A stretch of DNA of 64,000 bases, from assembly GCA_034440575.1 (NCBI GenBank), contig JAOTOL010001192.1, positions 1 to 64,000 of the forward strand. The letters are read 5' to 3'. This stretch comes from Imbricaverruca yamaguchii. Taxonomy: Eukaryota > Arthropoda > Thecostraca > Neoverrucidae. Positions within the stretch are counted from its first letter, which is position 1. Every line of letters starts with the position of its first letter. Both the position numbers and the translations under genes were made by a program. A model generated the notes under the pieces. That model did not search any database. It saw only the letters and a program-made list of their open reading frames with translations, and was not told the DNA's origin. Positions 49,761 to 61,854 of this stretch are shown here, in pieces.

Positions 49761-51635
49761 CACTTCGGACGTCACGTGACCAACACGCGCACGCTTTGTG
49801 CATCCGCGCACAAGGCGTGCGCAGTGCGGTGGAGATATCGCTGTTATGCTGTATTCAGGATTTGTATTATGCATGCGGCTTTGAGAGTACTGTAGGGTGT
49901 CGGAACAAATTAAAGACGGTGAACGGCTTTTGTTGGTTGAAATGGCTGTGAAGACCAGTCTCTCGAGATTAGTCAGACCCAAATAAAAGTTGTAAAATTG
50001 ATAGTGATATTCGGATGAAGGTGGTAACTGCTTTTCTGACGTATTCATGTCGGTCCTTGGCCATGCTTTTCCTTGGACATTCAGTTTTTAGCAAGACGTT
50101 ATGCCATGTGCTATCTCTCGTCGTGGGTTTTCTGTTCGATGAATATGGGCCATCCCTCGCCATAAGCCATCTCTCGGCATGGATATGTATATCATTATGC
50201 TTATCTCCGAATCTCTGGGTAGTCACTGGATAAATAAGATGACCGAACCCACCATGTAAAAGGTTATCACCGTACGATATTTCAGCATTGTACGAACACA
50301 TCGGGCTTGTCTTCCTCCAGACCGTGTGTATGTCAAAACGACGATTGATGTTCTTTCTTTGTTATGGAATACTGATTATAATGGCAATTGATATGTAGCC
50401 CTAGCCCTGCCATCCGCAAGTTTGCTTGGTGGACAACCGAACTTCATGGCACTTCGAACTTTCAGCTGAACTCATGATAAGACCGGGTTCAGCGGAGTGT
50501 TTTTCATGATGTGGTGTTCGGTCATGATAACGCATTATGTTTTACGTACAGTTCTCAGGGCAAAACAGGAAGTGCTTTAATTCCGGTTGATGTGGGACCT
50601 CATAATCAGAACATACCTTCGACAAGAAATGCAGTCTTTGTTCATCAAACAACACCGATAGATGCCTACTTATATCACATGCACATTACATTCCGATTGG
50701 TCGCGCCATGATCAGATGGCTGATGGGGACCAGGGGGTTTTTAGTCAGCACTTCTGGAGAAAATACGACATTGCAAAAGGATTCCTAAGCTCATTCTTAG
50801 ATCGCTTTGGTACATTATCTTGCCAATCCTACATACGTCTCACTTCGGACACCATGCAATGCCTGGAACCATCACAGTGTCCATGGAACTACCAATATTT
50901 CCACAAAACCGCCATCAATATTTACATAGTTGGATACGGAATTTTTGTTCTTTCATCTGTTCCCGCGCACGGGCCGGAGCCGCCCGCTCGCCAGTTTCCA
51001 CGTCACAACTTGACCGATCGTGCGAGCCGCCGGCACGCATCGCCAGCATTGGACCACGCTTCCCAGCGCCTACACTCCGGCCGGGACACACTGGGGTGTA
51101 ATTATTCAGGCGGCGGTGGCGTCGTGCGCGTCCAATCACAGCCGGCCTTGCGCGCACTCGACGGAACTCACGACCGAGCGCTCCGAGTCCGAGCCGGCCG
51201 AACTGTCCACTCCTATCGCCCGCCGGCGCCACACAACAGCCACTGGGCTTGATTAAAGTGATTTATTTACGCCTATAGTAATTTGAAATCGCCGTGACCC
51301 GATCCATTGTGAACGCCGTAACAACCGTGCTTCCGCAGCCATGACAACCAAAGGTGCGCGAAATCAGCCGGAACCGGGCGCAGGAGGCGCACAAAAAACC
51401 GCTGCCGCAGCCAGCCGCGCGTCCGGCTGCCGATGCGGCTGCGCCAAACGTTTTTCGCAGGCTGCATTGTGGATGGTGAAACTTTGAATGAGATTCCCGG
51501 ATAGAAAAGGGTGTTGTCATCCTCCTTTCAAGGCGGTGATATTACGCATCAGCGCTACCTGTTTTCTACAAGTTGTGACATTCGACAGAATGTTCTGCAA
51601 TTGCATTACATCGGAATATATGATGTATGTGGCAT
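49761..51635. other. Unassigned region
   Basis: Moderate GC to 50.9 kb, then a CpG-rich stretch (50960-51480) with TTGATTAAAGTGATTTATTT near 51248. No gene was recognised. Confidence 0.4.

Positions 51636-51637
<2 letters not shown>

Positions 51638-51707
<70 letters not shown>
51638..51707. repeat. (TA)n microsatellite
   Basis: About 70 bp of pure TA. Confidence 0.98.
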
Positions 51708-52483
51708 TCATGCCAATATTGCATCGATGCAATGTTACGAACACACACAATTCATATCAATAACAAAAATTATCCTGTGTTGCGATTGTCGTGGAAAAAG
51801 ACTCGTGCAAAACAAACAGATTGCGATAATGACACCTGCTCCTAAAGATGTCCACGACGCGCCCAGACAGATATAACAAAGTCACGCTTCGAGCCAGTGC
51901 ATCAGCAAGCCACTTCCTGTTGCTGCCAAGCAGATTGCGATATCCCACCCGTCAAAGCGTGCTCTCGAGACGAAGTCGCAGCGCTGTGTGAGCTGTCCCA
52001 CGCGGGGCGGCTGCCGGGCCGGAGCACCGGAACGCACCGTTTGCTTTCGGCTCCCTTCAGAATGTTCCATTTCACGCGCATCTGGCACGTGTTATGGCGG
52101 CGGCGGCGGCTGCAGTAGCCGCCGCACGCGTCTGACCATGTAGCCGACAAATTACCGGTCCGTTCGCGGCCGGCTCGCGCGTCCCCTGGCCGGCAGGGGG
52201 TCGCCGCCAGCCGGCTGGCGACTGCCTCCCCCGCACCTTGCCCGCCCGGCCGCACCCCTGCGGCGGCGCGCGCCCCCGAGCACGCCGCGCCCGCCACCAC
52301 CACCACCACCGAATCACACGTGCATTCACCGGTAAGAACGGCCGACCGACACACGTAATGGGCGAAAACATGGATTTCAGTCGCCTGTTAGTGGCGTGGA
52401 GGCGCGACGCGCAGGTGTGTAAGCGGCGTGGAGACAACGGAACATTTCCGATTAAGTGGCGCGGCAGGTCGTGTGGCGACACC
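51708..52483. other. Unassigned region, CpG-rich on the right
   Basis: A GGC trinucleotide run lies near 52094-52112 and an ACC run near 52290-52312. No coding sequence was recognised. Confidence 0.4.
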
Positions 52484-53475
52484 GCGGGCAGTCGTGATGT
52501 GGGCCGGGCCGGGCCGGACCGGGCAGTCGTGATGCGGGCCGGGCCGGACCCGACCGGGCAGTCGTGATGCGGGCCGGGCCGGACCGGACCGGGCAGTCGT
52601 GATTGGGCCGGGCCGGACCGGACCGGGCAGTCGTGATGTGGGCCGGGCCGGGCCGGACCGGACCGGGCAGTCGTGATGTGGGCCGGGCCGGGCCGGACCG
52701 GACCCGACCAGGCAGTCGTGATGTGAGCCGGGCCGGACCCGGCCGGGCAGTCGTTATGCGGGCCGGGCCGGACCCGACCGGTCCGGGCAGTCGTGATGCG
52801 GGCCGGGGCGGGCCGGACCCGACCAGGCCGTCGTGATGCAGGCCGGGCCGGACCCGACCGGGCAGTCGTGATGCGGGCCGGGCCGGACCCGACCAGGCCG
52901 TCGTGATGCAGGCCGGGCCGGACCCGACCGGGCAGTCGTGATGCGGACCGGACCCGGCCGGGCAGTCGTGATGCGGGCCGGACCGGACCGGACCGGACCG
53001 GGCAGTCGTGATGCGGGCCGGGCCGGACCGGATCGGTCCGGGCAGTCGTGATGCGGGCCGGGCCGGGCCGGGCCGGACCGGGCAGTCGTGATGCGGGCCG
53101 GGCCGGACCCGACCGGGCAGTCGTGATGCGGGCCGGGCCGGGCCGGACCGGACCGGGCAGTCGTGATGCGGGCCGGGCCGGACCGGGCAGTCGTGATGCG
53201 GGCCGGGCCGGACCGGACCGGACCTGGCAGTCGTGATGCGGGCCGGGCCGGGCCGGACCGGACCTGGCAGTCGTGATGCGGACCGGGCCGGACCCGACCG
53301 GCCGTCGTGATGCGGACCGGGCCGGACCCGACCGGCCGTCTGACATGGCCGGGCCGGACCGGGCAGTCGTGATGCGGGCCGGGCCGGACCGGGCCGTCGT
53401 GATGCGGGCCGGGCCGGACCGGACCGGGCAGTCGTGATGCGGGCCGGGCCGGGCCGGACCCGACCGGACCGTCGG
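52484..53475. repeat. GC-rich nested minisatellite, ~28 units of ~36 bp
   Basis: Each unit has a constant core GGGCAGTCGTGATGC followed by a variable number of GGNCC pentamers (GGGCC or GGACC). The core recurs at about 36-bp spacing from 52487 to 53472. Frames on both strands (Ser-Gly-Pro-Ala-Arg type) are repeat artefacts. Confidence 0.97.
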
Positions 53476-55440
53476 CAGCATATCACGAGAACGCGGCAGT
53501 GGCAGTGCAAGTTAACACGGCATTGTATGGGTGGGTTCTATGTCTCCCTACATATAGCGTACTGTAAAAGTATTCGAAATCCGTTTTCTATTTCTCCGCC
53601 AACTGCTATAATAAACCAGGTGAATATTTACCTATGTACATATATAGATACATGTATATCTATGTGCATATATGTATATATATATATAAATAGAGACACT
53701 GGTGCGCCGTGCCCCTCCCTCTCCCCCATGAGTAGCAAGGGGGCGTCGCACCCCTTGGTTAGCTCACTAAAACTGCTTGCTCTCCTTACATTAGTGATAT
53801 GCTTCTTGAACTCATTTTCACAGTTAAACACTGCATCCTATCAAATACGTTATGTAGTCACAGCTGGAAAACATGCTCATTTTTCTGGTCCATTCTTCAG
53901 TACTTCTAATCATTCGAGGGGAATTAGAGTCCGGGTGCATAACACGCTTCGCTAGGAATCACTACCCAAGATCACTAAAAGCGCTCTTGATTGAGACATT
54001 TGAAGCTGAAGTTATGGCCGCCTCGACTGGGTAGCTTAAGCACAGTGGTGGATTCAGTGGAACCTGTGGTGGCATGCTAACCGTGGACGGAATTACCTAT
54101 AACCATGCAATAATTTAACAAGCTTAGAGTTAAATTTGCAAAACCCGACCAACTTCTTCATTTTAGGTATATGTTATCATCGTCGTCTCCCCAGTGAAAC
54201 TTCTATTAAAATGTCGTGCGGCCAATAAGGGGTCGTTAAAGGTATGTCGCCTTGAACCGCGTTCACCCAGGAACGATCGTCTGCAGCTTCTTCTCTTCTT
54301 CTCTTTTCAGCCAATCTCACCTCGCTGGGAAATCTGGGCCTTTTGGTTAGGTCTGAGCTCACCCGATTGATCTTTATCAATTGGTGGCGCTTCTCCCGGA
54401 GAGATAGTGCCCGACCCACCAGACGAATGATCCGCTTGTAACTTCCTTGGGTTTTCCTTGCTTTTGTCCGGTTATTCATGACATATTTGTTTCCTTCCTA
54501 ACATGCTTTAGAGTCGCACAGGATTGGCTATTGTAGTTATCAGTTGAAATGAATTGCTTTGTTTTGTATTATAACGAGATCGGCGTTTTCTCTATCTGAA
54601 TCAGAGAATTGCCTGCAGGAAATGATCTGACAAAGGTGTGTCGAGCGAGTAGGACAGAGGGTATCGCCTTTTTGCATTATCCAGCTGCACCAATGGCCAT
54701 TTTGGACATACTGGACAAGTTATTGCACTATGCTGCGAAAAGAATGCCTACAATCTCATGAGGTGCACTGGCCTGAGCTAGGACGGCGCATACAGTGTAA
54801 CGAGTGGCACCCAGAGTGCCAGTACTAGAACTCTGTGCGATGCTAGACTAGCACTCTGGGCTGTACTAGTACTAGCACCCTGATATGTACCACTACTATT
54901 AAGATAGGTGCTAGAGTTTTCCTGGAGAGTGCCTAAATGCGCAGAGACGCCAAAATCGAGACGCTGTTCTAGTCGGGAGATGAGCATACGTAACCAATAA
55001 TGCTTCGCATATTATGAAGAGCTATGTCCGAATGGTCCCGAAGGGTGACTACATTCACAAGGCACATAGCTGTTCGGAAAAACCCTGCATTGGCGAGATA
55101 GGCATCTGAACATCACGGATGGGTATTTATGTGTTCCATTTTAGCTATTATTTTGCAAATTTAAGCTGGGTGGATAACCTCGACCGACTAGGTGGCCAGC
55201 TGGTTTGACTGGAAGAACACTTGCCCTCCCAGCTAATACGCTGCCAAAGGTCCTGCTCCCTCTTTACGATGGTACAGTTCATGTCCTGGGCCCATCGCCA
55301 CATTTGCTTTCAAAGGCGCCATATTGCACAGGATATGCAAGTCGATGACGCGCCGAAGGCTTGTCTGTCATCTTATGGTGAGATGCACCCTTCTAGTCAA
55401 GGCTAGAAATCCTCTTGAGATATAAGGGGAAGAGTGAGAG
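53476..55440. other. Unassigned region
   Basis: A hairpin with 10-bp arms CCCAGAGTGC (54810-54819) and GCACTCTGGG (54851-54860) lies in a stretch rich in TACTAG and TAGCAC words. Positions 53640-53695 are an imperfect TATG/TA repeat. A short frame near 53830-54000 faintly resembles a LINE C-terminus but is not convincing. Confidence 0.4.
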
Positions 55441-56424
55441 AGAGAAGGGGAGGGAGGGAGGGAGATATACGAGAGAAGTGTTATCTCAGCCATTGTCTCT
55501 CCCATACCCCATACGGAAAGGACGGAACCCAGCACACCTATTGGCCCCGATCACCGACCGTTGGTAGCATGAGGAGATGCGAACATCCACAATAATTTTT
55601 ATAGTTACAATAAATCAAAGAAATTCAGGATTTTCACCACGGCATATAAAAATTGGCACGTTCCTCGCCCGTGATCTCCTTTTAAGCTTCTTTGTGTGGT
55701 CGCCCCTCCCCCTCCCTCTCTTGAAGAAAAAAATTGGCCGCGAGGCCTGAGTGCAACGCATCATAAACTAGCAAAACCTGCGGCGCGTTCGCACCCGCCG
55801 TTTTTCATCAACACTGCAGGAGTCCCAGGGAGCGGGGTTGCAGCCCTCCCTGTGCGGTCTTGCACGGGTTAATACTAGCAACGCGATACTTAGCTATGCT
55901 CTAAAGCATGAACAATATAAGTATTTATGCAGAGACACCGCCCGCTGCTTCCTCTCCCTCTATACACCTCTGGGCTAGACTCGTCAGGGTACCTGCCAAA
56001 AGTCAGGGAGGCATGCCGGTCGGCCGGGCCGTGACACGACTGTCACGTGATGTGTGCCTCACCGTCGGCTGCGGACGATCGCCCTTCGCCAGGCGGCCGG
56101 CTGTCGCGTGCTGCCGTCGCCCTGGTCGCTCCCAGTGCGTGTGCACCACGACACGCTCGCCGCCGCTGAAGCCGTAGCGCACGCGTCGCCGGCGGCCGCG
56201 GCGGTGCACGACGCACGAGCGCCACAATGGCCGCTCACGTGACCGCGAGACGCGCTGCAATCGTGGCTGACGGATGGCGTGCCGCGTCGCCGATCGCCGC
56301 CGCGCCGGTCGATGTGCGCCATTGTCGTCGCCGGTGCGCCGATCAGCGCCGCCGTCGTCCGCCGGCCGGTGGAGGTGGTCGGCGTTGACGGCTCGCTGAC
56401 GGCTACATTTGGCTACATTTTGCA
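55441..56424. other. Unassigned region, CpG-rich from 56000
   Basis: A purine-rich GAGAG/GGGA stretch lies at 55430-55475. Positions 56000-56400 are very CpG-rich, with no recognised protein frame. Confidence 0.4.
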
Positions 56425-56650
56425 CGGCCTTTCACATTGGCGACATCTTGGCGACATCTTGGCGACATCTTGGCGAATCTTGGCGACATCTTGGCGACAT
56501 ATTGGCGACATCTTGGTGACATCTTGGCGACATATTGGCGATATCTTGGCGACATCTTGGCGACATCTTAGCGACATCTTGGAGACATCTTGGCGACAGC
56601 TTGGCAATATCTTGGCAATATCTTTGAGACATTTTGGCGACATCCTGGCG
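56425..56650. repeat. 11-bp minisatellite, ~20 units
   Basis: The unit is TTGGCGACATC, with variants such as TTGGCGATATC and TTGGAGACATC. Open frames through it are artefacts. Confidence 0.97.
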
Positions 56651-56857
56651 GGCTGACGTTCGCCGTTGCCGACGACCGCCACACGGGGATGATTTCAGAA
56701 TGGCCACCTTCAGCTGATCAGACCGGTTGCCAGTATGTTATGTCATGCAGCTACTGTATCTCTAAGTACCGACGTGGTGGTTGTGGCAGCTAGCCTGATG
56801 CTTATCCGCCACCGGCACCTTATGCTCGACGTGGCTGTGAGTGACATCCGCTCTGTT

Positions 56858-56982
56858 TGGGCGATGTCCACCCTGCCAGATTGAGGTTTATAAACTTCAA
56901 TCGTTAATTGAATAATATAAATTGAAGTTTATAAACTTGGGCGCTGTCCACACTGCTAGATTGAAGTTTATAAACTTCAATC
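56858..56982. repeat. Duplicated ~45-bp unit with palindromic core
   Basis: GGGCGATGTCCACCCTGCC at 56858 and GGGCGCTGTCCACACTGCT at 56939 are each followed by a palindrome. The second is a perfect 24-bp palindrome (56959-56982) with half-site GATTGAAGTTTA; the first is nearly perfect. A third half-unit (AATTGAAGTTTATAAACTT) lies between them. Confidence 0.9.
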
Positions 56983-57004
56983 CTTTTAACTATCCCTCAT
57001 TCTC

Positions 57005-57365
57005 CGTTCTTGAAAATGGGAACAACATTTTCCATTTTCCAATCTGTTGGAATTTCATTTCGTGAAACTGATCCACAAAATATGATACTAAGTGAAATTG
57101 TCGGTTCCTTTTTAGCTTCCCGCAATACCCTAGCATACATTTTGTCAGATCCTGTTGCCTTGTTTGGCTGTTTTCCTCATATAATTGAAAACAACATCAC
57201 TATCAATACAATCAACATCATGCATCCGATCACATGCCACTGAACTGTGGTGTACGGTTGGCAGATTAGTCATATATTCCAATGTAAATACTTACTCCAA
57301 CTGACTGCTCAGCTCCTCAACCACCTCACCATCCTCACTCAATATAGTCCCATTTGCTAGGCACA
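57005..57365 (-). mobile_element. CR1-like LINE copy 5, internal fragment
   Basis: On the minus strand it matches copy 1 positions ~880-1225, just before the RT core, for example GGACTATATTG, TGAGGATGGTGAGGTGGTTG, ACCACAGTTCAGTG and TTCCAACAGATTGGAAAA. Only this segment is present. Confidence 0.85.
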
Positions 57366-57681
57366 TTCACTTATATATGATACAAATATATTCATTTCAG
57401 AAGAGCCTGACAAACATGCGTGCACGTGCAGCGAGGTAGGCGGGAAGCTTTACGACTATCTACCAAGGCCTTTGAAAAGCCTTAGGACACTGGAGTAAAG
57501 CAAGAAAATGTTGTAAATCTGTGCTGCAGTGTGGAAAATACAAGTACGTGATTTTTTAATGAATGGCGAAAGAGAAAGCGTTTATACTACAACATAATTA
57601 CAGAACTGTGTTTTCATATGGAAATACACTGAGCCGAAACTGAAACTTCACTTTTGAGTTCTCACAGAGCCCTAAGATACT

Positions 57682-57909
57682 CACAAAAAGAAGGTCGTCC
57701 TTGCCCGTTTACGACAAGGCCACACCATCTTCACCCACGACAATCTCTCCCAGCTAAATCACCGAATTCTACTTTGCCGCTTGTGTGACGTGAGTCATAC
57801 CATTGAACATTGTCTGCTTATCCGCCCTATGCATGATCTGCCACGTAGCCCAATTCCCGCCTACTTCGCGAAGCACACATTCCACCATCGTGAGCACACT
57901 TATCGTTAG
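57682..57909 (+). mobile_element. 3' coding end of a second LINE type (RNase H-bearing clade)
   Basis: One frame reads KKKVVLARLRQGHTIFTHDN and then CRLCDVSHTIEHCLL, ending at a TAG at 57907. The LARLR-GHT-TH block followed by a C-x2-C-x4-H-x3-H cluster is the usual C-terminus of Jockey/I-group LINE ORF2 proteins. The 3' UTR probably continues to about 58000-58200. The region upstream is not readable as the same protein. Confidence 0.72.
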
Positions 57910-58530
57910 CTCCTCGATCTACTTCTTTAGCTTCTTTTACATAGCATATAACTTGAGCAATTCGTTTGAAGTCAAGTGCTACTATCCTCTCCACTCTCGC
58001 ATGACGCACGCGTAAGCTATTTCCCAATAGGTAGGCAGGGACCGATCCAACGTGGCAAAGACGGACGTTTTCCCCGTTGATTGCGCTTGACTTGCGCCTA
58101 CCTTTGGGTTTTCGAGGCAGCTTGGCCTTTCTCCTTCCGGAGTTTGTCCATGCTTTAGCTCCAGCATTCACCTACACAGCAAAGGCTGGGTCCGGACACC
58201 GAGGCTCGCCCGGTGCGGTGGCTTCTGCTTCGTTTTCAGGTCACGGTTGGTCAGCATAACCTGTTCGGAGGCTGTTATGCCGGTGACCTTTAAAATGTAC
58301 TATCGCGTATCACGTTTCTCTGTGTGTTTGCATATGTGTACTTCAAGTGTGTACCCACCTTCACGCCACATTCTTTGCTTGCCGGAGTCTCATACATTTT
58401 TTCTCTCGCATGCTCGATGCCGGATGAAATATAAGCCGACCGGGTCGTCAGACCGACACTGCGCACTCGCCGGCTGCCGAGCAGTTGCACTCACCGGCTG
58501 CCGAGCAGTTGCACTCACCGGCCAGCCACT
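57910..58530. other. Unassigned sequence, possibly a LINE 3' UTR on the left
   Basis: No gene was recognised. A short duplication (GCCGAGCAGTTGCACTCACC) lies at about 58470-58520. Confidence 0.4.
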
Positions 58531-59270
58531 GCGGCGCCCTGCTCTGCCCTCCGCCGCCCTCCTCTGCACTCCGCCGCCCTCCGCCGCCCTCCGCCGCCCT
58601 CCGCCGCCCTCCGCCGCCCCCCTCCGCCGCCCTCCGCCGTCCTCCGCCGCACTCCGCCGCCCTCCGCTGCCTTCCGCCGCCCAACGCCGCCCTCCGCCGC
58701 ATTCCGCTGCCCTCCACCGCCCTCGGCTGCCCTCCGCCGACCTCCGCTGCCCTCCGCCGTCCTCTGCCGCGCTCCGCCGTCCTCCTCTGCCGCCCTTCGC
58801 CGCCCTCCGCCGCCCTCCGCCGCCCTCCGCCGTCCTCCGCCGTCCTCCGCCGCCCTCTACTGCCCTCCGCCGCCCTCCGCCGCCCTCCGCCGTCCTCCGC
58901 CGCCCTCCACCGCCCTCCGCCGCCCTCCACCGTCCTCCGCCGTCCTCCGCCGCCCTCCGCCGCCCTCCGCCTTCATCCGCCGTCCTCCGCCGCCCTCTGC
59001 CGCCCTCTGCCGCCCTCCGCCGTCCTCCGCCGTCCTCCGCCGCCCTCCGTCGCCCTCTGCCGCCCTCTGCCGCCCTCCGCCGTCCTCCGCCGTCCTCCGC
59101 CGCCCTCCGTCGCCCTCCGCTGCCTGCCTCCGTCCTCCGCCGCCCTCCGCCGCCCTCCGCTGCCTTCCGCCGTCCTCCACCGCCCTCTGCCGCCCTCTGC
59201 CGCCCTACTCCGCCGCCCTCCGCCGCCCTCCGCCGCCCTCCGCCGCCCTCCGCTGCCCTCCGCCGGTCCA
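58531..59270. repeat. 10-bp minisatellite, ~74 units
   Basis: The unit is CCGCCCTCCG, with frequent CCGTCCTCCG and CTGCCCTCCG variants. It is open in several frames on both strands (Pro-Ser-Ala-Ala-Leu-Arg-Arg-Pro type, 10-residue period), which is an artefact of a 10-bp unit without stops. Confidence 0.98.
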
Positions 59271-59930
59271 CTGCTCTAGCACCGGAAATGGGCCGGCCGA
59301 CAGTCTTTCAATTTGGCGCGAATCGAGCGCGTGATAAATGGCGGGAACGGTGTGAAAATTGAAAGATGATAGCTGGCCACGTAATGACGGAACCGGCCGG
59401 GCCTTTTGTACGGGGCGCGCGTAATTAGGGTCTAATTAAACACGGGCTCGGGCGCGCTGCACTCTCCGGCCGCCAATGTAATAACCGTGATGCGGCGATT
59501 TTCGGCGTTTTGTGCCGGAGAAAAGTCGATTTTCGGCGCGCATCTGAACAGCGAGTGCGTTTGATCGGCCGCTTTATTTCGGTGTCATGTGGCTGGCTGA
59601 TCAGGGCCTGCTGGGTTTTCCGCACAGTGCCGCCGCGTTTGATCATTCTCGACGCGTTTTTATGGCGGGCGTTCCCGTCGTACTGGCGTAAAATTTACCA
59701 TGCATTTGCAGGTCAGCTATGGTATCCTTCGACCGTGTACCTGTTCACTTCCATTAGCCTAATTTGCGCCCACGCAAACTATCCCTGAGCCCATAATTAG
59801 TCCGTATGTCAAGTACTGAGCAGGCGACCGAGAAGCATACTTGGTTCGAGAGCATAGGCACTCAGGTGGAATCTCGCGGGGTTGTACCCACAACAAAGCT
59901 CTTCTTCAGTTGGTTGGTTATTGACTTTAC
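59271..59930. other. CpG-rich, homeodomain-site-rich unique-looking sequence
   Basis: It contains TAATTAGGGTCTAATTAAAC near 59422-59441 and TTTTTATGGCGGGCG near 59656-59670, set in dense CpG. No protein match was found. Possible conserved regulatory DNA, by composition and site density only. Confidence 0.35.
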
Positions 59931-60075
59931 GACACATCGACCGTTGAGTCATGTAGCGTTGCCAATCTCTCACGCCGATTGGTCGCGGGCGAAGAGTAGC
60001 GACAGGTGAAACTCGAACCCACAACCTTTCGCTCGTGAGACGAGCAACTTACCCATTGACCATTCGTCCCCTGCT
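59931..60075 (-). mobile_element. tRNA-derived SINE, family 2, fuller copy
   Basis: On the minus strand it starts GGGACGAATGGTCAATGGGT, with A-box-like TGGTCAATGGGT and B-box GGTTCGAGTTTC about 35 bp on. The body matches 13887-13978. The spacing and boxes fit a tRNA head without a foldable complete tRNA. Confidence 0.78.
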
Positions 60076-60222
60076 CTTCTGCAGTTAACTTTGCTCCGTT
60101 GACCTTAGTGATTTGACCCGGAACCGACGTAGAGCCAGCCTAAGCATGCTACGCGAACGCACATTGACGGTACGATAACGTCGTCCAGGGATACCTTGTG
60201 TCAACTCAGCATATTATACATA
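60076..60222. other. Unassigned sequence
   Basis: Nothing was recognised between the SINE and the TA repeat. Confidence 0.4.
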
Positions 60223-60263
<41 letters not shown>

Positions 60264-60273
60264 ATTATCATTA

Positions 60274-60322
<49 letters not shown>

Positions 60323-60325
60323 CAT
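60223..60325. repeat. (TA)n followed by (ATT)n microsatellite
   Basis: About 35 bp of TA is followed by about 65 bp of imperfect TTA trinucleotides. Confidence 0.97.
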
Positions 60326-61840
60326 TATACATTGGAAGCAGATCCTTATCTATCATTATTGGTTGAACACAATCGCGGAAATGGCATTGTACTCTTTCTT
60401 CTGCAGACTCTATCTGTATTACGATACGCTTTCAATCGTTCGTATGTGCATGTACGATGTTCATAAGCAAAACTATGATATGGAAGTAGAACATTCGTTA
60501 TATTTTCGACGTTACATTCTCTTACGGACATTTTCAAGACCAGTTCAAAGTGGTTGCAATCACAAGTTTCAAAAGAATAAATACATGCGTGCGATAAATA
60601 GCATAATGTACTCCCATTTTTTGTTGTGTACTGTGAGAAAGCGGAAAAGGGAACAATTGACATCAGTTCATCGCTGTCACTCGCCTTACCGCCTGATAGT
60701 GGGCCATCACATAACAGCAACGTGGCTCGTACATTGCTCCGGCGGTTGATGGTTGGGTCAATCTCCCTGATAAAAACCGCTTCCAAGATCTGGAGAAATC
60801 TACGCACATACACGGGTGTTGATCTTTGAAAATTATTGGTCGGGGTAGGTGGGGGGCACAATCCATGAAGGCAATGGGCAGGCCCAAATGGGCCCGCCCA
60901 TTGCCATTCCAGGGAGTTCCAAGTCAAAGTTTAAATTATTGGGGACAAGGCCAACACCGAGGGAGCACTTGCCCCTCAAAGGTACATCAACAATACTCCC
61001 GCGTACCCATGCGTAGTCATGGACAACGAAGAGTGTCTACAAAAGACCAAGTTTCGTTAGTTATCTTTAGCGACAAAACAAAGTTTCGCAAGATGTCCGA
61101 CCGATCGGATCGAATCCTTGAAAAAGCGACCTAACAACCCAATTGAAGTGGCCAACGCCTAGATTGGCGGTATACATTAAACAAAATATTAATTACAGCT
61201 ATAGCAACAGCATGAAAACGGCAATTCGGAGCATCGCTCTGAAATCTTTTGGTACTTTATTTCACTGATGGGACAATGTTTAATCCTTTTCGATCACTTC
61301 GGGTGTATCCTAACAAAAGGACACCGACCTTTTTCTGGACCTTTCAAAGTTATCCGAGGACATAAGGTGACCCCCGATGATAATTTGCAGGCTTGAAACA
61401 AGTCTATCGTAAATTTTGGCGCTTAATTCAACATCAGCATCTATTTTATCCACCAAAAGTAAAAACTAGAAGCCGAATAAAGTGCCCAAATTTGAAAATG
61501 GGACCACGACTTTGAACTTGCCTGGTACCTTCCTTCTGTGACAAAATGCGACAAGAACGATACATCATTGGAATGACTAACGAGCTAAGAAACACATTCG
61601 GGGTGGGTATTGCTTCAGCCCTCAAAAGCCCTATACCACCAGAAGCTAGCAAGACGGCGAATGCTGTTCAGGGTTAACCCGCCTCGCTGTGTGGGTCATT
61701 TTGCGCTCCCTAATGTTTTCCAGAGATTGATAAATAATGGCGGCGCGCCGCGGCACGAAATATTCAGCACCTTTTCGTTTAAATGTTTGTGTCTGATATG
61801 AACCCTTCATCTTCACGTCATATGAAGTTATTACCTAGCT
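60326..61840. other. Unassigned region with dispersed repeat fragments
   Basis: Positions 60830-60890 match 48945-49000, and 60945-60990 match 23078-23135. A hairpin lies at 60870-60905: GGCAATGGGC and GCCCATTGCC pair outside, and GGCCC and GGGCC pair inside. No gene was recognised. Confidence 0.5.
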
Positions 61841-61854
61841 TAGGTCAAAGATGG

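Noticed and set aside
49164..50048. 294-codon minus-strand frame across a CpG-rich island
   Set aside because: It is Arg/Pro/Ala-rich, of the kind expected from GC-rich sequence, with no conserved motif; the composition gives frames on both strands.
52072..53510. Frames of 469 and 352 codons, Pro/Arg/Ser-Gly-rich
   Set aside because: They are readings of the GGNCC minisatellite and adjoining CpG-rich DNA, with no conserved domain.
53830..54000. Possible LINE C-terminus (GIRVRVHNTLR followed by ESLPKITKSA)
   Set aside because: It resembles the 'WNSLP...IK' end of LINE proteins only vaguely, with stops in the frame; left unassigned.
55190..55262. tRNA-like stretch (GGTGGCCAGCTGG followed by GGTCCTGCTCCC)
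   Set aside because: The A-box-like part is fair, but the B-box match is poor and I could not fold a cloverleaf; not enough for a tRNA or SINE call.
58247..59362. 371-codon proline-rich frame, resembling a cell-wall or extensin-like protein
   Set aside because: It is produced by the 10-bp CCGCCCTCCG array, which is stop-free; the frame has no promoter, signal peptide or unique domain.
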